Assembly: GCA_016206955.1 (NCBI GenBank)
Contig: JACQQO010000119.1
Span: forward strand, 1-12,631
Direction: 5' to 3'
Length of the DNA stretch: 12,631 nucleotides
From: Candidatus Omnitrophota bacterium
Lineage (GTDB): Bacteria; Omnitrophota; Omnitrophia; Omnitrophales; Danuiimicrobiaceae
Within the stretch, counting starts at the first letter, position 1. Each line of letters begins with the position of its first letter. This document shows positions 6,002-12,457 of this stretch, piece after piece. The notes under the pieces were generated by a model that was not told the origin of the DNA, searched no databases, and was given only the letters and a program-made list of their open reading frames with translations. The position numbers and the translations under genes were made by a program.

Positions 6002-6886
6002 ATGCTTATGGAATCTGGGACTGACAGAACAACGCACAGTATTTTAAAAATGGTGGGAGCCGCCATTTCTTTTAGCATCATGGCCACTTTTGTGAAATGG
6101 GCCACTCAAACAATTAATTCCAATGAAGTGGTTTTCTTCAGAAGCGTCCTCGGTTCTGTCTTGATTGGGGCGATGATTTTGAAGAAAGGAAGCTCATGGA
6201 TTGGAAAAAATCCGAAAATTCTTCTACTGCGCGGTGTATTTGGCTTTGTAGCTTTGTCCATGCATTTTTATGCCATCTCCCAACTCAATTTGGGCACAGC
6301 CGTCATGCTCAACTATACGGCTCCCATTTTTGTGGTCATTTTTGCCCGTCTTCTACTCAAAGAGCGAACGAGCAGGATCGTAAAATGGGCAATTCTTTTT
6401 TCTTTCGTTGGACTTTACTTTCTTGCAGCTCCTCAATTTGAGGCAAAACCATTTCCAATTTTAATCGGAATTTTGTCCGGAATTGCCGCGGCTCTGGCCT
6501 ATGTATTTATCCGGTTTAACGACGAAGGCGAATCACCCTACACAATTATTTTTTATTTCACCACCATCTCAACCCTCGGATCCCTTCCGCTTCTGCCACT
6601 AGGCTTTCATTGGCCTAATGCCGTGGAATGGCTTGCGCTTGGAGGAGTGGTGGCGGGGGCATTTTTTGGACAGGTGTGGTTGACTAAATCGATTCAGACA
6701 GCGCCTGTTTCTTTCGTCCTGCCCTTTACTTATCTGACACCTGTCTTTTGCGCTGTTCTGGGAGCTTTTATTTGGAAAGAATATTTAACCTTTCAAGCCA
6801 TAATTGGAGGGGTAATGATTATCGGGAGTGGGATTTCGATTTATTACTTGAGAGAAAAACCCGCATTTATCCCTATTGAGGAATAA
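6002..6886 (+). CDS. EamA/DMT-family transporter
   Basis: This 294-residue inner-membrane protein of the drug/metabolite transporter superfamily has two tandem EamA repeats (about 13-140 and 150-285) and about ten hydrophobic helices. Family-typical stretches are FFRSVLGSVL (45-54), LNLGTAVMLNYTAPIFVVIF (95-114), an LLKERTS loop after helix 4, and SFVLPFTYLTPVFCAVLGAF with WKE in the second half. Members export amino acids, nucleobases, carnitine or other small metabolites; nothing here fixes the substrate. It is transcribed away from the nucleotide/isoprenoid operon and converges on the lipoprotein gene with 2 bp between stop codons. There is no Shine-Dalgarno before the ATG at 6002; a second ATG two codons later is equally possible. 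Confidence 0.88.
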   Translation: MLMESGTDRTTHSILKMVGAAISFSIMATFVKWATQTINSNEVVFFRSVLGSVLIGAMILKKGSSWIGKNPKILLLRGVFGFVALSMHFYAISQLNLGTAVMLNYTAPIFVVIFARLLLKERTSRIVKWAILFSFVGLYFLAAPQFEAKPFPILIGILSGIAAALAYVFIRFNDEGESPYTIIFYFTTISTLGSLPLLPLGFHWPNAVEWLALGGVVAGAFFGQVWLTKSIQTAPVSFVLPFTYLTPVFCAVLGAFIWKEYLTFQAIIGGVMIIGSGISIYYLREKPAFIPIEE

Positions 6887-6888
6887 AA

Positions 6889-7128
6889 TTACGGCGAACC
6901 GATACGAGCCGTATCAAATCCAACCGTGCGCTGAGTTCTTTCCCGAGGCGTTTCCTTCACATAACCTGCGCCGCCCCATAAACGGATGCATCCGGAAAAG
7001 AAAATGATCGATAAAACCGCGACGCAACATTTCAATTTTATTCGTAGGGGCAGGCCCCTGTGCCTGCCTGTTAATTCTGAGGGCGCCCACAGGGGGACGC
7101 CCCTACGTTCGAATTTTTGCAAGGACAT
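6889..7128 (-). CDS. small lipoprotein with a repeat inserted in its signal region
   Basis: This is a putative 79-residue lipoprotein of no recognised function. The C-terminal 48 residues hold a hydrophobic stretch ending in a lipobox (VAVLSIIFFSGC). After Cys come IRLWGGAGYVKETP and an RTQRTVGFDT segment. The ATG at 7128 is preceded by GAGG and follows the upstream stop by 5 bases. Between MSLQKFE and the hydrophobic core lie about 22 codons translated from a GTAG-bounded double-hairpin repeat. Removing them leaves a conventional lipoprotein signal peptide, so I infer an in-frame insertion. Alternative starts are a TTG at 7137 and a TTG at 7035 that skips the repeat and gives MKCCVAVLSIIFFSGC. 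I have a general impression of similar GGAGY small lipoproteins beside TIGR04073-like genes in related genomes, unverified. Last gene of its operon. Confidence 0.6.
   Translation of the reverse strand: MSLQKFERRGVPLWAPSELTGRHRGLPLRIKLKCCVAVLSIIFFSGCIRLWGGAGYVKETPRERTQRTVGFDTARIGSP
7043..7107. repeat. REP/BIME-like double hairpin with GTAG outer ends
   Basis: This is an imperfect inverted repeat of about 64 bp with GTAGGGGC at 7044-7051 and GCCCCTAC at 7099-7106. Each half is itself palindromic: the left has GGCAGGC/GCCTGCC around CCCTGT, and the right has GGGCG/CGCCC around an A/G-rich centre. The halves differ at positions that change together, so each hairpin is retained (AGG with CCT in one, GTC with GGC in the other). 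GTAG followed by a palindrome, in two inverted copies, is the layout of REP pairs (BIMEs) mobilised by REP-associated tyrosine transposases. No such transposase is in the window. It lies in the 5' part of the lipoprotein gene. Confidence 0.75.
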
Positions 7129-7133
7129 TTCCC

Positions 7134-7430
7134 TCAAAGCGCAAAAACGGCATATTTGGCGTAAGGCGCCACTGAAGCTGCCATATCAAAAGTGCCGCCT
7201 ACCAAATTAGAAATAGTGGAAAATGTTCCTGTCAGGACCCCGCCTAAAGTTCCGACAATAGGCGGACCGTACAAAGTTCCCTGTAAAACTTGAATCGGAA
7301 TTTGAAAAGGCGCAAGCAGAAGACGTTGAAATCCATAAGTAAAACGATTGGTATCTTGATAAGCATTTGCGAAGGGAATAAAAATCGCTAAAAAAATCAA
7401 AATCCAAACCGACGTTTTAAGTTTCTTCAA
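7134..7430 (-). CDS. small secreted protein resembling the TIGR04073 family
   Basis: This 98-residue protein has a clear Sec signal peptide: MKKLK, a hydrophobic core to about 20 and an ANA|YQ cleavage site near 23-24. The mature part reads RFTYGFQRLLLAPFQIPIQV, then a Gly-rich segment (GTLYGPPIVGTLGG, TGTF, NLVGGTFDMA) and APYAKY near the end. This pattern (RG or QR, an xAPFxIP stretch, then Gly-rich amphipathic repeats) recalls the small exosortase system-associated TIGR04073 proteins of Verrucomicrobia, Lentisphaerae and Omnitrophota. Function is unknown; the glycine spacing suggests membrane or surface association. The start is a TTG at 7430 overlapping the HAD stop (TTGA). No ATG allows a complete signal peptide. 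Its partner is the lipoprotein gene 5 bases downstream. Confidence 0.62.
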   Translation of the reverse strand: MKKLKTSVWILIFLAIFIPFANAYQDTNRFTYGFQRLLLAPFQIPIQVLQGTLYGPPIVGTLGGVLTGTFSTISNLVGGTFDMAASVAPYAKYAVFAL

Positions 7431-8029
7431 AATCGAATCCCCAGTTTACGAAGTTCGCTTTCAAGCGCTTTGCGTGAGGCGAATTGAATTCCGTGAATCC
7501 CAAGCTGTCTCGCCGATTCCACAAATTCGGGAATATCATCTATAAATACGGCTTCTTCGGGCTTTAACTTGATCTCGCGCAGCACATGTTCGAACATGCT
7601 TTTATCCGGTTTCCGGTGGCCCACTTCATGGGAGGGAAAACACCGGACAAAATGGCGCGCGATGGGAAACTCTTTGCAGACATGCGTAAAATGAAGATCG
7701 TTGGTATTGGAGATTAAATAAAGAGGATAGTTTTTTTTAAGCCTTTCGAGCAAATCGTTCATTTCGCTGTTTTCCGTAAAAATATCATTCCAGAGCCTTG
7801 CAAAAGTAGAGAAGCTAATTTTTTTTGGGAAACGTTCGCTCACCCGTTTGTAGAATTCCTCCGAAGAAATCTCGCCGCGCGTATAAGAACGCTCTAATTC
7901 CGAAATGAAAAATGTCTGCCAGATTTTATCTTCCGGAGCGCCGACGGCTTCCGAAAATGCCTTCGAAGCACGTTTGGCATCATAGAATACCAAAACATTT
8001 CCCATATCAAACAGCAGAGACTTAATCAT
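7427..8029 (-). CDS. HAD-superfamily phosphatase, YihX-like
   Basis: This 200-residue haloacid dehalogenase-like hydrolase has motif I LLFDMGNVLV with nucleophile Asp8 (DxG in place of DxD, as in the YihX/epoxide-hydrolase-N-terminal group). A helical cap covers about 15-90. Motif II is LISNTN (Ser107), motif III HRKPDKSMF (Lys140) and motif IV FIDDIPEFV (Asp164, Asp165). Members dephosphorylate sugar phosphates or similar small molecules; the substrate here is unknown. I chose the ATG at 8029 because AGGA lies 5 bases before it. An open frame continues to 8110, but those 27 codons are translated from a palindromic repeat (PRKRES...PRMRGDD) and are not part of the fold. The 3' end overlaps the next gene by 3 bases. 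Confidence 0.88.
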   Translation of the reverse strand: MIKSLLFDMGNVLVFYDAKRASKAFSEAVGAPEDKIWQTFFISELERSYTRGEISSEEFYKRVSERFPKKISFSTFARLWNDIFTENSEMNDLLERLKKNYPLYLISNTNDLHFTHVCKEFPIARHFVRCFPSHEVGHRKPDKSMFEHVLREIKLKPEEAVFIDDIPEFVESARQLGIHGIQFASRKALESELRKLGIRF

Positions 8030-8046
8030 TGTATTCCTACTCTCGT

Positions 8047-8106
8047 TGTCATCCCCGCGCATGCGGGGATCCAGCCGTCTGGATTCCCGCTTTCGCGGGA
8101 ATGACA
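8047..8106. repeat. TGTCATYCCCGC palindromic repeat between era and the HAD gene
   Basis: This is a 60-bp element with outer inverted ends TGTCATCCCCGCG (left) and CGCGGGAATGACA (right). Inner CCAG and CTGG flank a 4-base centre. Each half forms its own hairpin: CCCCGCGCATGCGGGG on the left, TTCCCGCTTTCGCGGGAA on the right. The two halves differ by matched changes (C-G against T-A), which keeps both stems. From general familiarity this is a widespread dispersed repeat type whose translation gives the well-known spurious PRKRESR / RMRGDD peptides. It occupies most of the 81-base era-HAD gap and could act as an intercistronic RNA hairpin. Confidence 0.78.
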
Positions 8107-8110
8107 CCAT

Positions 8111-9007
8111 TTATTGGAATCCCAAGCGTTTAAGCTCACGCTCGTCTTTTTTCCAATTCTTAAGCGTTTTCACCCAAAGTTCAAGAAAAACTTTTTTGCC
8201 GAAAAACCGTTCTAAATCTTCCCGCGCAGCTTTTCCAATTTGCTTCATCTTCTCACCACCCCTGCCGATCAAGATCGCCTTCTGAGACTCCTTCTCTGTA
8301 AAAATCACCGCGTGAATGCGAATGATCGCTTCTTCCTCCTTAAATTCATCAATTTGAACTGCGGTGACATAAGGAATTTCTTCGCCGGTAAATCTAAAAA
8401 TTTTCTCCCGAACCATTTCGCCCGCGATAAAGCGCTCGGTTTGATCGCTCGTGATGTCGGATGGAAAATAAGGTTCGTGTTCGGGCAAATGAGCAAACGT
8501 TTTCTCAAGGAGTAAATCAAGCTGATCACCCTGAAGTGCCGAGATAGGAATTATTTCTGTAAAAGGAAATAACTTTTGGTATTGATCGATCACCGGCAGA
8601 ATTTCAGGCTTAGAAACACTATCAATTTTATTGATCAAACAAAAAATAGGCTTATTCCCTTCCCCCCTTGCGGGGGAGGATTGTTTTTTCATCTCTGCAA
8701 GGAACTCGGCATCTTCTTGATTTGGCCGCCTCGGCTCCGTTATCCAATAGAGCAAATCGGCGCCCAAAAATGTTTTGGTGGCTTCCCGAACCATAAAGCA
8801 GCCTAAGCTATCTTTTGGTTTATGTAAGCCGGGCGTATCCAGAAAGATAATTTGCCCGCGCGACTCGGTTAAAATCCCTCGAATGATTTGACGAGTGGTC
8901 TGAGGTTTTCTGGAAACAGCCGCCAGTTTGGAACCGACGAGGCGGTTGAGAAGGGTTGATTTACCAACATTGGGTTTCCCCAGAATCGAAACAAAACCTG
9001 ATCGCAT
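8111..9007 (-). CDS. era: GTPase Era with an in-frame palindromic insertion
   Basis: Era is an essential GTPase that binds the 3' end of 16S rRNA and helps 30S subunit maturation at the inner face of the membrane. Its 298 residues contain G1 GKPNVGKST (10-18), the switch I region with TTR (37-39), G3 DTPGLHKP (57-64), G4 NKID (126-129) and G5 SAL (156-158). A C-terminal KH domain follows with GRGG (248-251) and FLELWVK. All motifs are intact. Residues 109-117 (QSSPARGEG) interrupt the usual run from EMKK to NKPIFCLINKID and are encoded by a 27-bp hairpin-forming insertion; removing them restores normal Era spacing. The loop lies between switch II and G4, where an insertion should be tolerated. 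The ATG at 9007 is 11 bases after the AsmA-like stop; the Shine-Dalgarno is weak. Confidence 0.97.
   Translation of the reverse strand: MRSGFVSILGKPNVGKSTLLNRLVGSKLAAVSRKPQTTRQIIRGILTESRGQIIFLDTPGLHKPKDSLGCFMVREATKTFLGADLLYWITEPRRPNQEDAEFLAEMKKQSSPARGEGNKPIFCLINKIDSVSKPEILPVIDQYQKLFPFTEIIPISALQGDQLDLLLEKTFAHLPEHEPYFPSDITSDQTERFIAGEMVREKIFRFTGEEIPYVTAVQIDEFKEEEAIIRIHAVIFTEKESQKAILIGRGGEKMKQIGKAAREDLERFFGKKVFLELWVKTLKNWKKDERELKRLGFQ
8657..8683. repeat. 27-bp palindromic insertion inside era
   Basis: The plus strand carries a CTTCCCCC/GGGGGAGG stem (8 pairs with one G-T) around a 5-base loop within 8657-8680. The 27 bases correspond exactly to the nine extra codons of Era. The motif (C-run, TTGC, G-run, AGGA) resembles dispersed hairpin repeats seen in many bacterial genomes. 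An in-frame placement inside an essential gene recalls the palindromic elements of Rickettsia genes, though it is not related in sequence as far as I can tell. Confidence 0.65.
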
Positions 9008-9018
9008 CTCAAAAATCG

Positions 9019-10122
9019 TTAGAAGCTTTTGACATTGTCTTGAAGTAATTTCAGGCGCCCCATGATTCGACCGTAAATTGTCGTCTGCAGTTTTTGCTGT
9101 GTTTGAGACCAGAGATTAAACTTAGGATCTCCCAAATCTCCGATCACATCAAAATTAAACCCAAATGGTTCTGCTTGCGGCTGGATATCGTTAAAAAAAT
9201 GAACTACCGTTTCTACCGGAAGGCCAAAGACAAGATGAGGCTTTCCCTCAATGGAGTCTTTGGTTGCAAATTTGAGCCTATCGACACGAACTTGATGATA
9301 CATTTCAACCTGATTGTCATGACAGAGTGCCTTCACTTTAAGCTGAAGGATTCCTCCCATAAACCTTAAAGGAAAATCGGGTAAAAAATCGCTGGACTGA
9401 TTAAAGATTAAATTTTTAGCCGAGCCTGTAATATCAAAACTTTTTTTGGATGCGAAAGGATTAAATCTTCCCAAAATCAAAATCTTCCCTTCCGGAACGG
9501 TTGGCACCGTTGCGTTCACATAAATGGCGGCAGGCAAAGCTTCTTCTGGATCCGGGGGATAAACCAATCGAGCCAAAGAAAATGAAATGACTTTGAGCGT
9601 CCAATTGTTTTCGTTGTTACGATGATCTATCCATTCAACCTTTCCGTTTCTAACGGAAAACTTTTCGACTGTGTATCTCGTAATTAAATGGATCAATCTC
9701 GGCTTTTTGGCATAAAGAGTCTGAAAACGATTGATCACTTCATCGATCAGTATTCTAAGGTTAAGCTTGCCTTTTTCGTTTAATTCAAAACTAAATTCCG
9801 GATCCTTGAGCAAAATTCGATTAATCACAAACTCGCTTGTCAACAAACTCAAAAGATTGAAATCCACCGCAATGGTTCTAGCCGTTAAAAAATCGGGGTT
9901 TTTGAAGCCCTCAAGGTTTTTGATTCGGATTTGCTTCATCCAACAAGAACCGCCCAACAAATTAACGCCTGCACGTTCAATGGTAACCGGTACTTGGAAA
10001 ATTCTCTCGGCCTGGCGTTCTAAAAGCGGTTTGAGGAAAAAGTAAGACGCTACTTGCGTTGCGACTAAGAGCACAATAATTCCGAGCACGAAGATGAAAA
10101 AACCGCGCTTTAAAAAACGCAT
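9019..10122 (-). CDS. AsmA-like membrane-anchored envelope protein
   Basis: This 367-residue protein has an N-terminal membrane anchor (about 8-30, preceded by Arg/Lys) and a large, beta-rich exported part. The region after the anchor (LKPLLERQAERIFQVPVTIE, then NLLGGSCWMKQIRIKNLEGF at 54-73 and ARTIAVDFNLLSLLTSEFVI at 81-100) is the pattern of AsmA/DUF748-type proteins. These belong to the repeating-beta-groove group implicated in phospholipid transport between inner and outer membranes. Later segments (KVISFSL, LILGRFNPFAS, LRFMGGILQLKVKA, FNDIQPQAEPFGFNFDVIGD) continue the beta-repeat character. It is shorter than E. coli AsmA and may be a single-groove member. It begins at the ATG directly abutting the SDR stop (TAGATG) and ends 11 bases before era. 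Substrate and partners are unknown. Confidence 0.68.
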   Translation of the reverse strand: MRFLKRGFFIFVLGIIVLLVATQVASYFFLKPLLERQAERIFQVPVTIERAGVNLLGGSCWMKQIRIKNLEGFKNPDFLTARTIAVDFNLLSLLTSEFVINRILLKDPEFSFELNEKGKLNLRILIDEVINRFQTLYAKKPRLIHLITRYTVEKFSVRNGKVEWIDHRNNENNWTLKVISFSLARLVYPPDPEEALPAAIYVNATVPTVPEGKILILGRFNPFASKKSFDITGSAKNLIFNQSSDFLPDFPLRFMGGILQLKVKALCHDNQVEMYHQVRVDRLKFATKDSIEGKPHLVFGLPVETVVHFFNDIQPQAEPFGFNFDVIGDLGDPKFNLWSQTQQKLQTTIYGRIMGRLKLLQDNVKSF

Positions 10123-10923
10123 CTAAGCAAGACCTCTCATTTTTTGGATCCAAGGGATCGCTATCAGCATGAGCCGATGTGGAATTAACTTCGTAAAAAA
10201 AGGAATTAGGCGATTATACCATCCTGAAATGACGGACGGTTGATTCCTCCGAAGAGCTTTAAAAGCCGTATCGACTACTGCTACCGGCTGCTCTGCGATG
10301 GGATCTTCTCTGAAATCCCGCATTCCGGCGGCCGTGCCAAAATTGGTTTTCGTCAGACCCGGACACAAATTAAGAATCCGAACCCCAGTCCCTCTAGTTT
10401 CAGACCAGAGTGATTCCGAAAAAGAAGAGACGAGAGCTTTGGTGGCCGCATAAAGCGCTTGATAAGGAAGCGGAAGAAAAGACGACGTTGACGAAACATT
10501 AATAATAAACCCATGCTTTCTTGAAATCATCTCGGGAAGAAAAAGGCCTGTTAATTCAACCAATGCGCGCGCGTTAATATCAATCATCTTAAGAAATTGA
10601 TCCAGGGGCGCCTCCGCAAATTTGCCGCGCACCCCGATTCCTGCGTTATTGATAAGCCCTTCCAATAAAATTTTTCTCCGCCTAATCTCCTCATAAATTC
10701 TTCGAGGCGCTTTGGAATCAGATAAATCCTCTCGAAGTACAACCGTTTCGCTGTTGTTTTCTTTTCTCAAAATTTCTGCCAACGTCTCAAGTTTGTCCAG
10801 TGAACGGGCTACCAAAACGGTGTTCCACTCTTCGCGCGCAAAACGTTTGGCAAAAGCTTCGCCAATTCCAGAAGAAGCGCCGGTAATGAGAACCCAAGAT
10901 TTTGATGAGTTTGGAAGGGTCAT
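10123..10923 (-). CDS. short-chain dehydrogenase/reductase (SDR)
   Basis: This 266-residue classical SDR oxidoreductase has a Rossmann fold. The cofactor loop TGASSGIG is at 14-21, NNAG at 92-95, and the catalytic triad is Ser145 (NVSSTSS), Tyr158 and Lys162 (YAATK). LCPGLTKTNF (186-195) is the usual post-active-site segment. An Arg after the second strand (VLVAR, Arg40) suggests NADP(H) preference. The hydrophobic C-terminus (YNRLIPFFTKLIPHRLMLIA) suggests membrane association, as in DltE/YqjQ-like or ketoacyl/sterol-type SDRs acting on lipids; the substrate is not determinable. I chose the ATG at 10923; a TTG one codon earlier is the alternative. It is the first gene of the second operon, with a TATAAT box 9 bases before the ATG and no Shine-Dalgarno. 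Confidence 0.92.
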   Translation of the reverse strand: MTLPNSSKSWVLITGASSGIGEAFAKRFAREEWNTVLVARSLDKLETLAEILRKENNSETVVLREDLSDSKAPRRIYEEIRRRKILLEGLINNAGIGVRGKFAEAPLDQFLKMIDINARALVELTGLFLPEMISRKHGFIINVSSTSSFLPLPYQALYAATKALVSSFSESLWSETRGTGVRILNLCPGLTKTNFGTAAGMRDFREDPIAEQPVAVVDTAFKALRRNQPSVISGWYNRLIPFFTKLIPHRLMLIAIPWIQKMRGLA

Positions 10924-10932
10924 CAAAAACAG

Positions 10933-10961
10933 ATTATACAGAATCTCCCGAGTTTTGACTA
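10933..10961 (-). promoter_or_regulatory. promoter of the 10923-6889 operon, probably leaderless
   Basis: A perfect TATAAT on the minus strand (10938-10933) lies 9 bases before the SDR start codon. The best -35 candidate with 17-base spacing is a poor TAGTCA (10961-10956). Transcription would begin 2-3 bases before the ATG. The same arrangement occurs at the head of the first operon. Confidence 0.5.
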
Positions 10962-11033
10962 CTAATCCTTCTTAACTCCTTATATTTCATAACCTTACAA
11001 CAGCATCTAGCGGTTTAAAAAGTAAAAGAAATT

Positions 11034-11061
11034 TTGCCCTTTATTTGCTTCTAAATATAGA
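11034..11061 (+). promoter_or_regulatory. possible promoter of the secreted CLGTGC-repeat protein
   Basis: TTGCCC (11034-11039) and TATAGA (11056-11061) are separated by 16 bases in the AT-rich 197-base divergent region between the SDR gene and the secreted protein gene. The implied leader is about 50 bases and ends in a strong Shine-Dalgarno. Other AT-rich boxes nearby would also serve, so this is tentative. I see no riboswitch or operator in the rest of this interval. Confidence 0.3.
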
Positions 11062-11109
11062 GCTGTTAAAGTTTAGATAGATTCGAAATCACTTTAAAAA
11101 GCCAACCGC

Positions 11110-11115
11110 AGGAGG
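11110..11115 (+). promoter_or_regulatory. strong Shine-Dalgarno AGGAGG
   Basis: A consensus AGGAGG lies 5 bases before the ATG at 11121 and fixes this start. Along with eno it is one of the few strong ribosome binding sites in the window. That contrasts with the operon-leading genes, which have none, and suggests efficient translation of this protein. Confidence 0.8.
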
Positions 11116-11120
11116 CGAAA

Positions 11121-12446
11121 ATGACAGCTTATGGAAAAAATCGAATCTTGAAGTTAACGGCTGTTTTACTCATCGTTTCTTTCACTTTCTTTGAAGTTCC
11201 CTTCTCACTTGCCTCCGAACCCGTCATTCAAAATACAACTGCTATTCCAACCGAATCTTTTGACGCTGTTCCTGAACCCGCGGCTCCCGAAACCATTGTT
11301 CAAGAACCGACAAGTGCATTTCTTTCATCCGAGACAAATCTCTCTGATCCCAAAGATGACAGCCCTGAAGGAACCAAAGAAGCTGTGGCCGCCTATCTCG
11401 GCGTTCATCCAGAGGATGTAATCGATATTCACTTTATTCATCGGAAGGATGCTGTTTTTTGCTTGGGAACCGGTTGCCCCACTTGGACTGGATATTTGGA
11501 TGTAACAGTAGGCGGCAATGAAAGAGAAAAGCACTACGTTGGAACCGCTACGGGAGGCTGGTTTGACGCAGGCCCCGAACGCCCGCCTTCCGTCTTCTTA
11601 ATCGAAACGGCCTTGGAAGTAGAGGCCGTGGTTGCCGTCACCAAATATTTAAATATTTGGATGCAAGACATCAAGCTAATTGAATCTTCATTCAGAAAAG
11701 ACGAAATATATTGCTTAGGCACCGGCTGCCCCATTTGGAGAGCAGATATCTCACTCGTAATCCAACATGGGGAACACCCCAGAAAATATTACGAGGGAAC
11801 TGTCACCAAAATTTTCACAGAACCCAAAAACACTTATCAAATCAACCTAAGAGAAATTGAGAATCCTTCAAAGCTTCGCCACCTTCTGATCATGGGAACG
11901 AATCGAGAGATTGAAACGGCCAAAGCCACGCTTGGAGAACTTCAAATCGAAGCGCGTCAGCTTGAGGCTAATTTCAGGGAGATCAAAAGAGAGTTTGAAT
12001 CAGATGTCAGAGAATTGGTCAAGAATGTGAAACGGGTCATGAGGGGATTAGAATCAATTCTCGGTTCAGATAACTTGAGTGAGGAAACGAGAGGAAAAAT
12101 TGAAACCTTCCTCAAAAAAAGCGACACTTATTTAAATGAAAGATTAGAAAGTGACGTTCGTATTTACCTCAAGACGTTGAAGATTCAAATGCTTTCGTCT
12201 GTTCAGGCCAAGATCGAAAGCTGGTCCCAATACCTCGCTTCACTCAAAACGTATCGGAGGCAAGTTTACGCCGCGCGAACGTCTGATGAATTAAAGTATC
12301 TGGCTGAACATTTCCCTGTCCGCAAAGAAATTCATCCTGTATACCCTGCCGTGAGTCCTGTGGATCCTCGGCCGCGGCTTCAGAAATTGATTGTAAACGG
12401 AAGGCACCTGCTCAGAATAGCAAAGGCCGAATTAAATCTAGGATGA
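11121..12446 (+). CDS. secreted protein with two CLGTGCPxW repeats and a helical C-terminal half
   Basis: I do not recognise this 441-residue protein. It has a signal peptide (basic 1-11, hydrophobic 12-30, cleavage near SLAS|EP) and a Pro/Thr/Glu-rich linker (33-80). Two tandem modules follow: about 84-146 and about 168-232. Each shows a helix, strands, the motif [FY]CLGTGCPxW (Cys114/Cys119 and Cys198/Cys203, 84 residues apart), a polar strand with K[HY]Y and a closing GTxT strand. The two cysteines of each motif could form a disulfide or bind metal. The helix-plus-strands shape is reminiscent of PepSY-like modules, but this is inference. Residues 260-395 are highly charged and helical, probably coiled coil (EARQLEANFREIKREFESDV, 277-296). 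It stands alone in its orientation with its own promoter region and strong ribosome binding site, converging on the next gene. Confidence 0.8.
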   Translation: MTAYGKNRILKLTAVLLIVSFTFFEVPFSLASEPVIQNTTAIPTESFDAVPEPAAPETIVQEPTSAFLSSETNLSDPKDDSPEGTKEAVAAYLGVHPEDVIDIHFIHRKDAVFCLGTGCPTWTGYLDVTVGGNEREKHYVGTATGGWFDAGPERPPSVFLIETALEVEAVVAVTKYLNIWMQDIKLIESSFRKDEIYCLGTGCPIWRADISLVIQHGEHPRKYYEGTVTKIFTEPKNTYQINLREIENPSKLRHLLIMGTNREIETAKATLGELQIEARQLEANFREIKREFESDVRELVKNVKRVMRGLESILGSDNLSEETRGKIETFLKKSDTYLNERLESDVRIYLKTLKIQMLSSVQAKIESWSQYLASLKTYRRQVYAARTSDELKYLAEHFPVRKEIHPVYPAVSPVDPRPRLQKLIVNGRHLLRIAKAELNLG

Positions 12447-12457
12447 AGACAAGGAAA

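Noticed and set aside
8030..8110. In-frame extension of the HAD phosphatase to 8110
   Set aside because: The added residues are the translation of a dispersed palindromic repeat, while the ATG at 8029 has AGGA at proper spacing and begins exactly at the HAD fold.
11010..11109. GCGGTT (11010) and AACCGC (11104) as an inverted repeat in the leader of the secreted-protein gene
   Set aside because: Six bases matching over almost 90 bases is expected by chance and no longer pairing extends from it.
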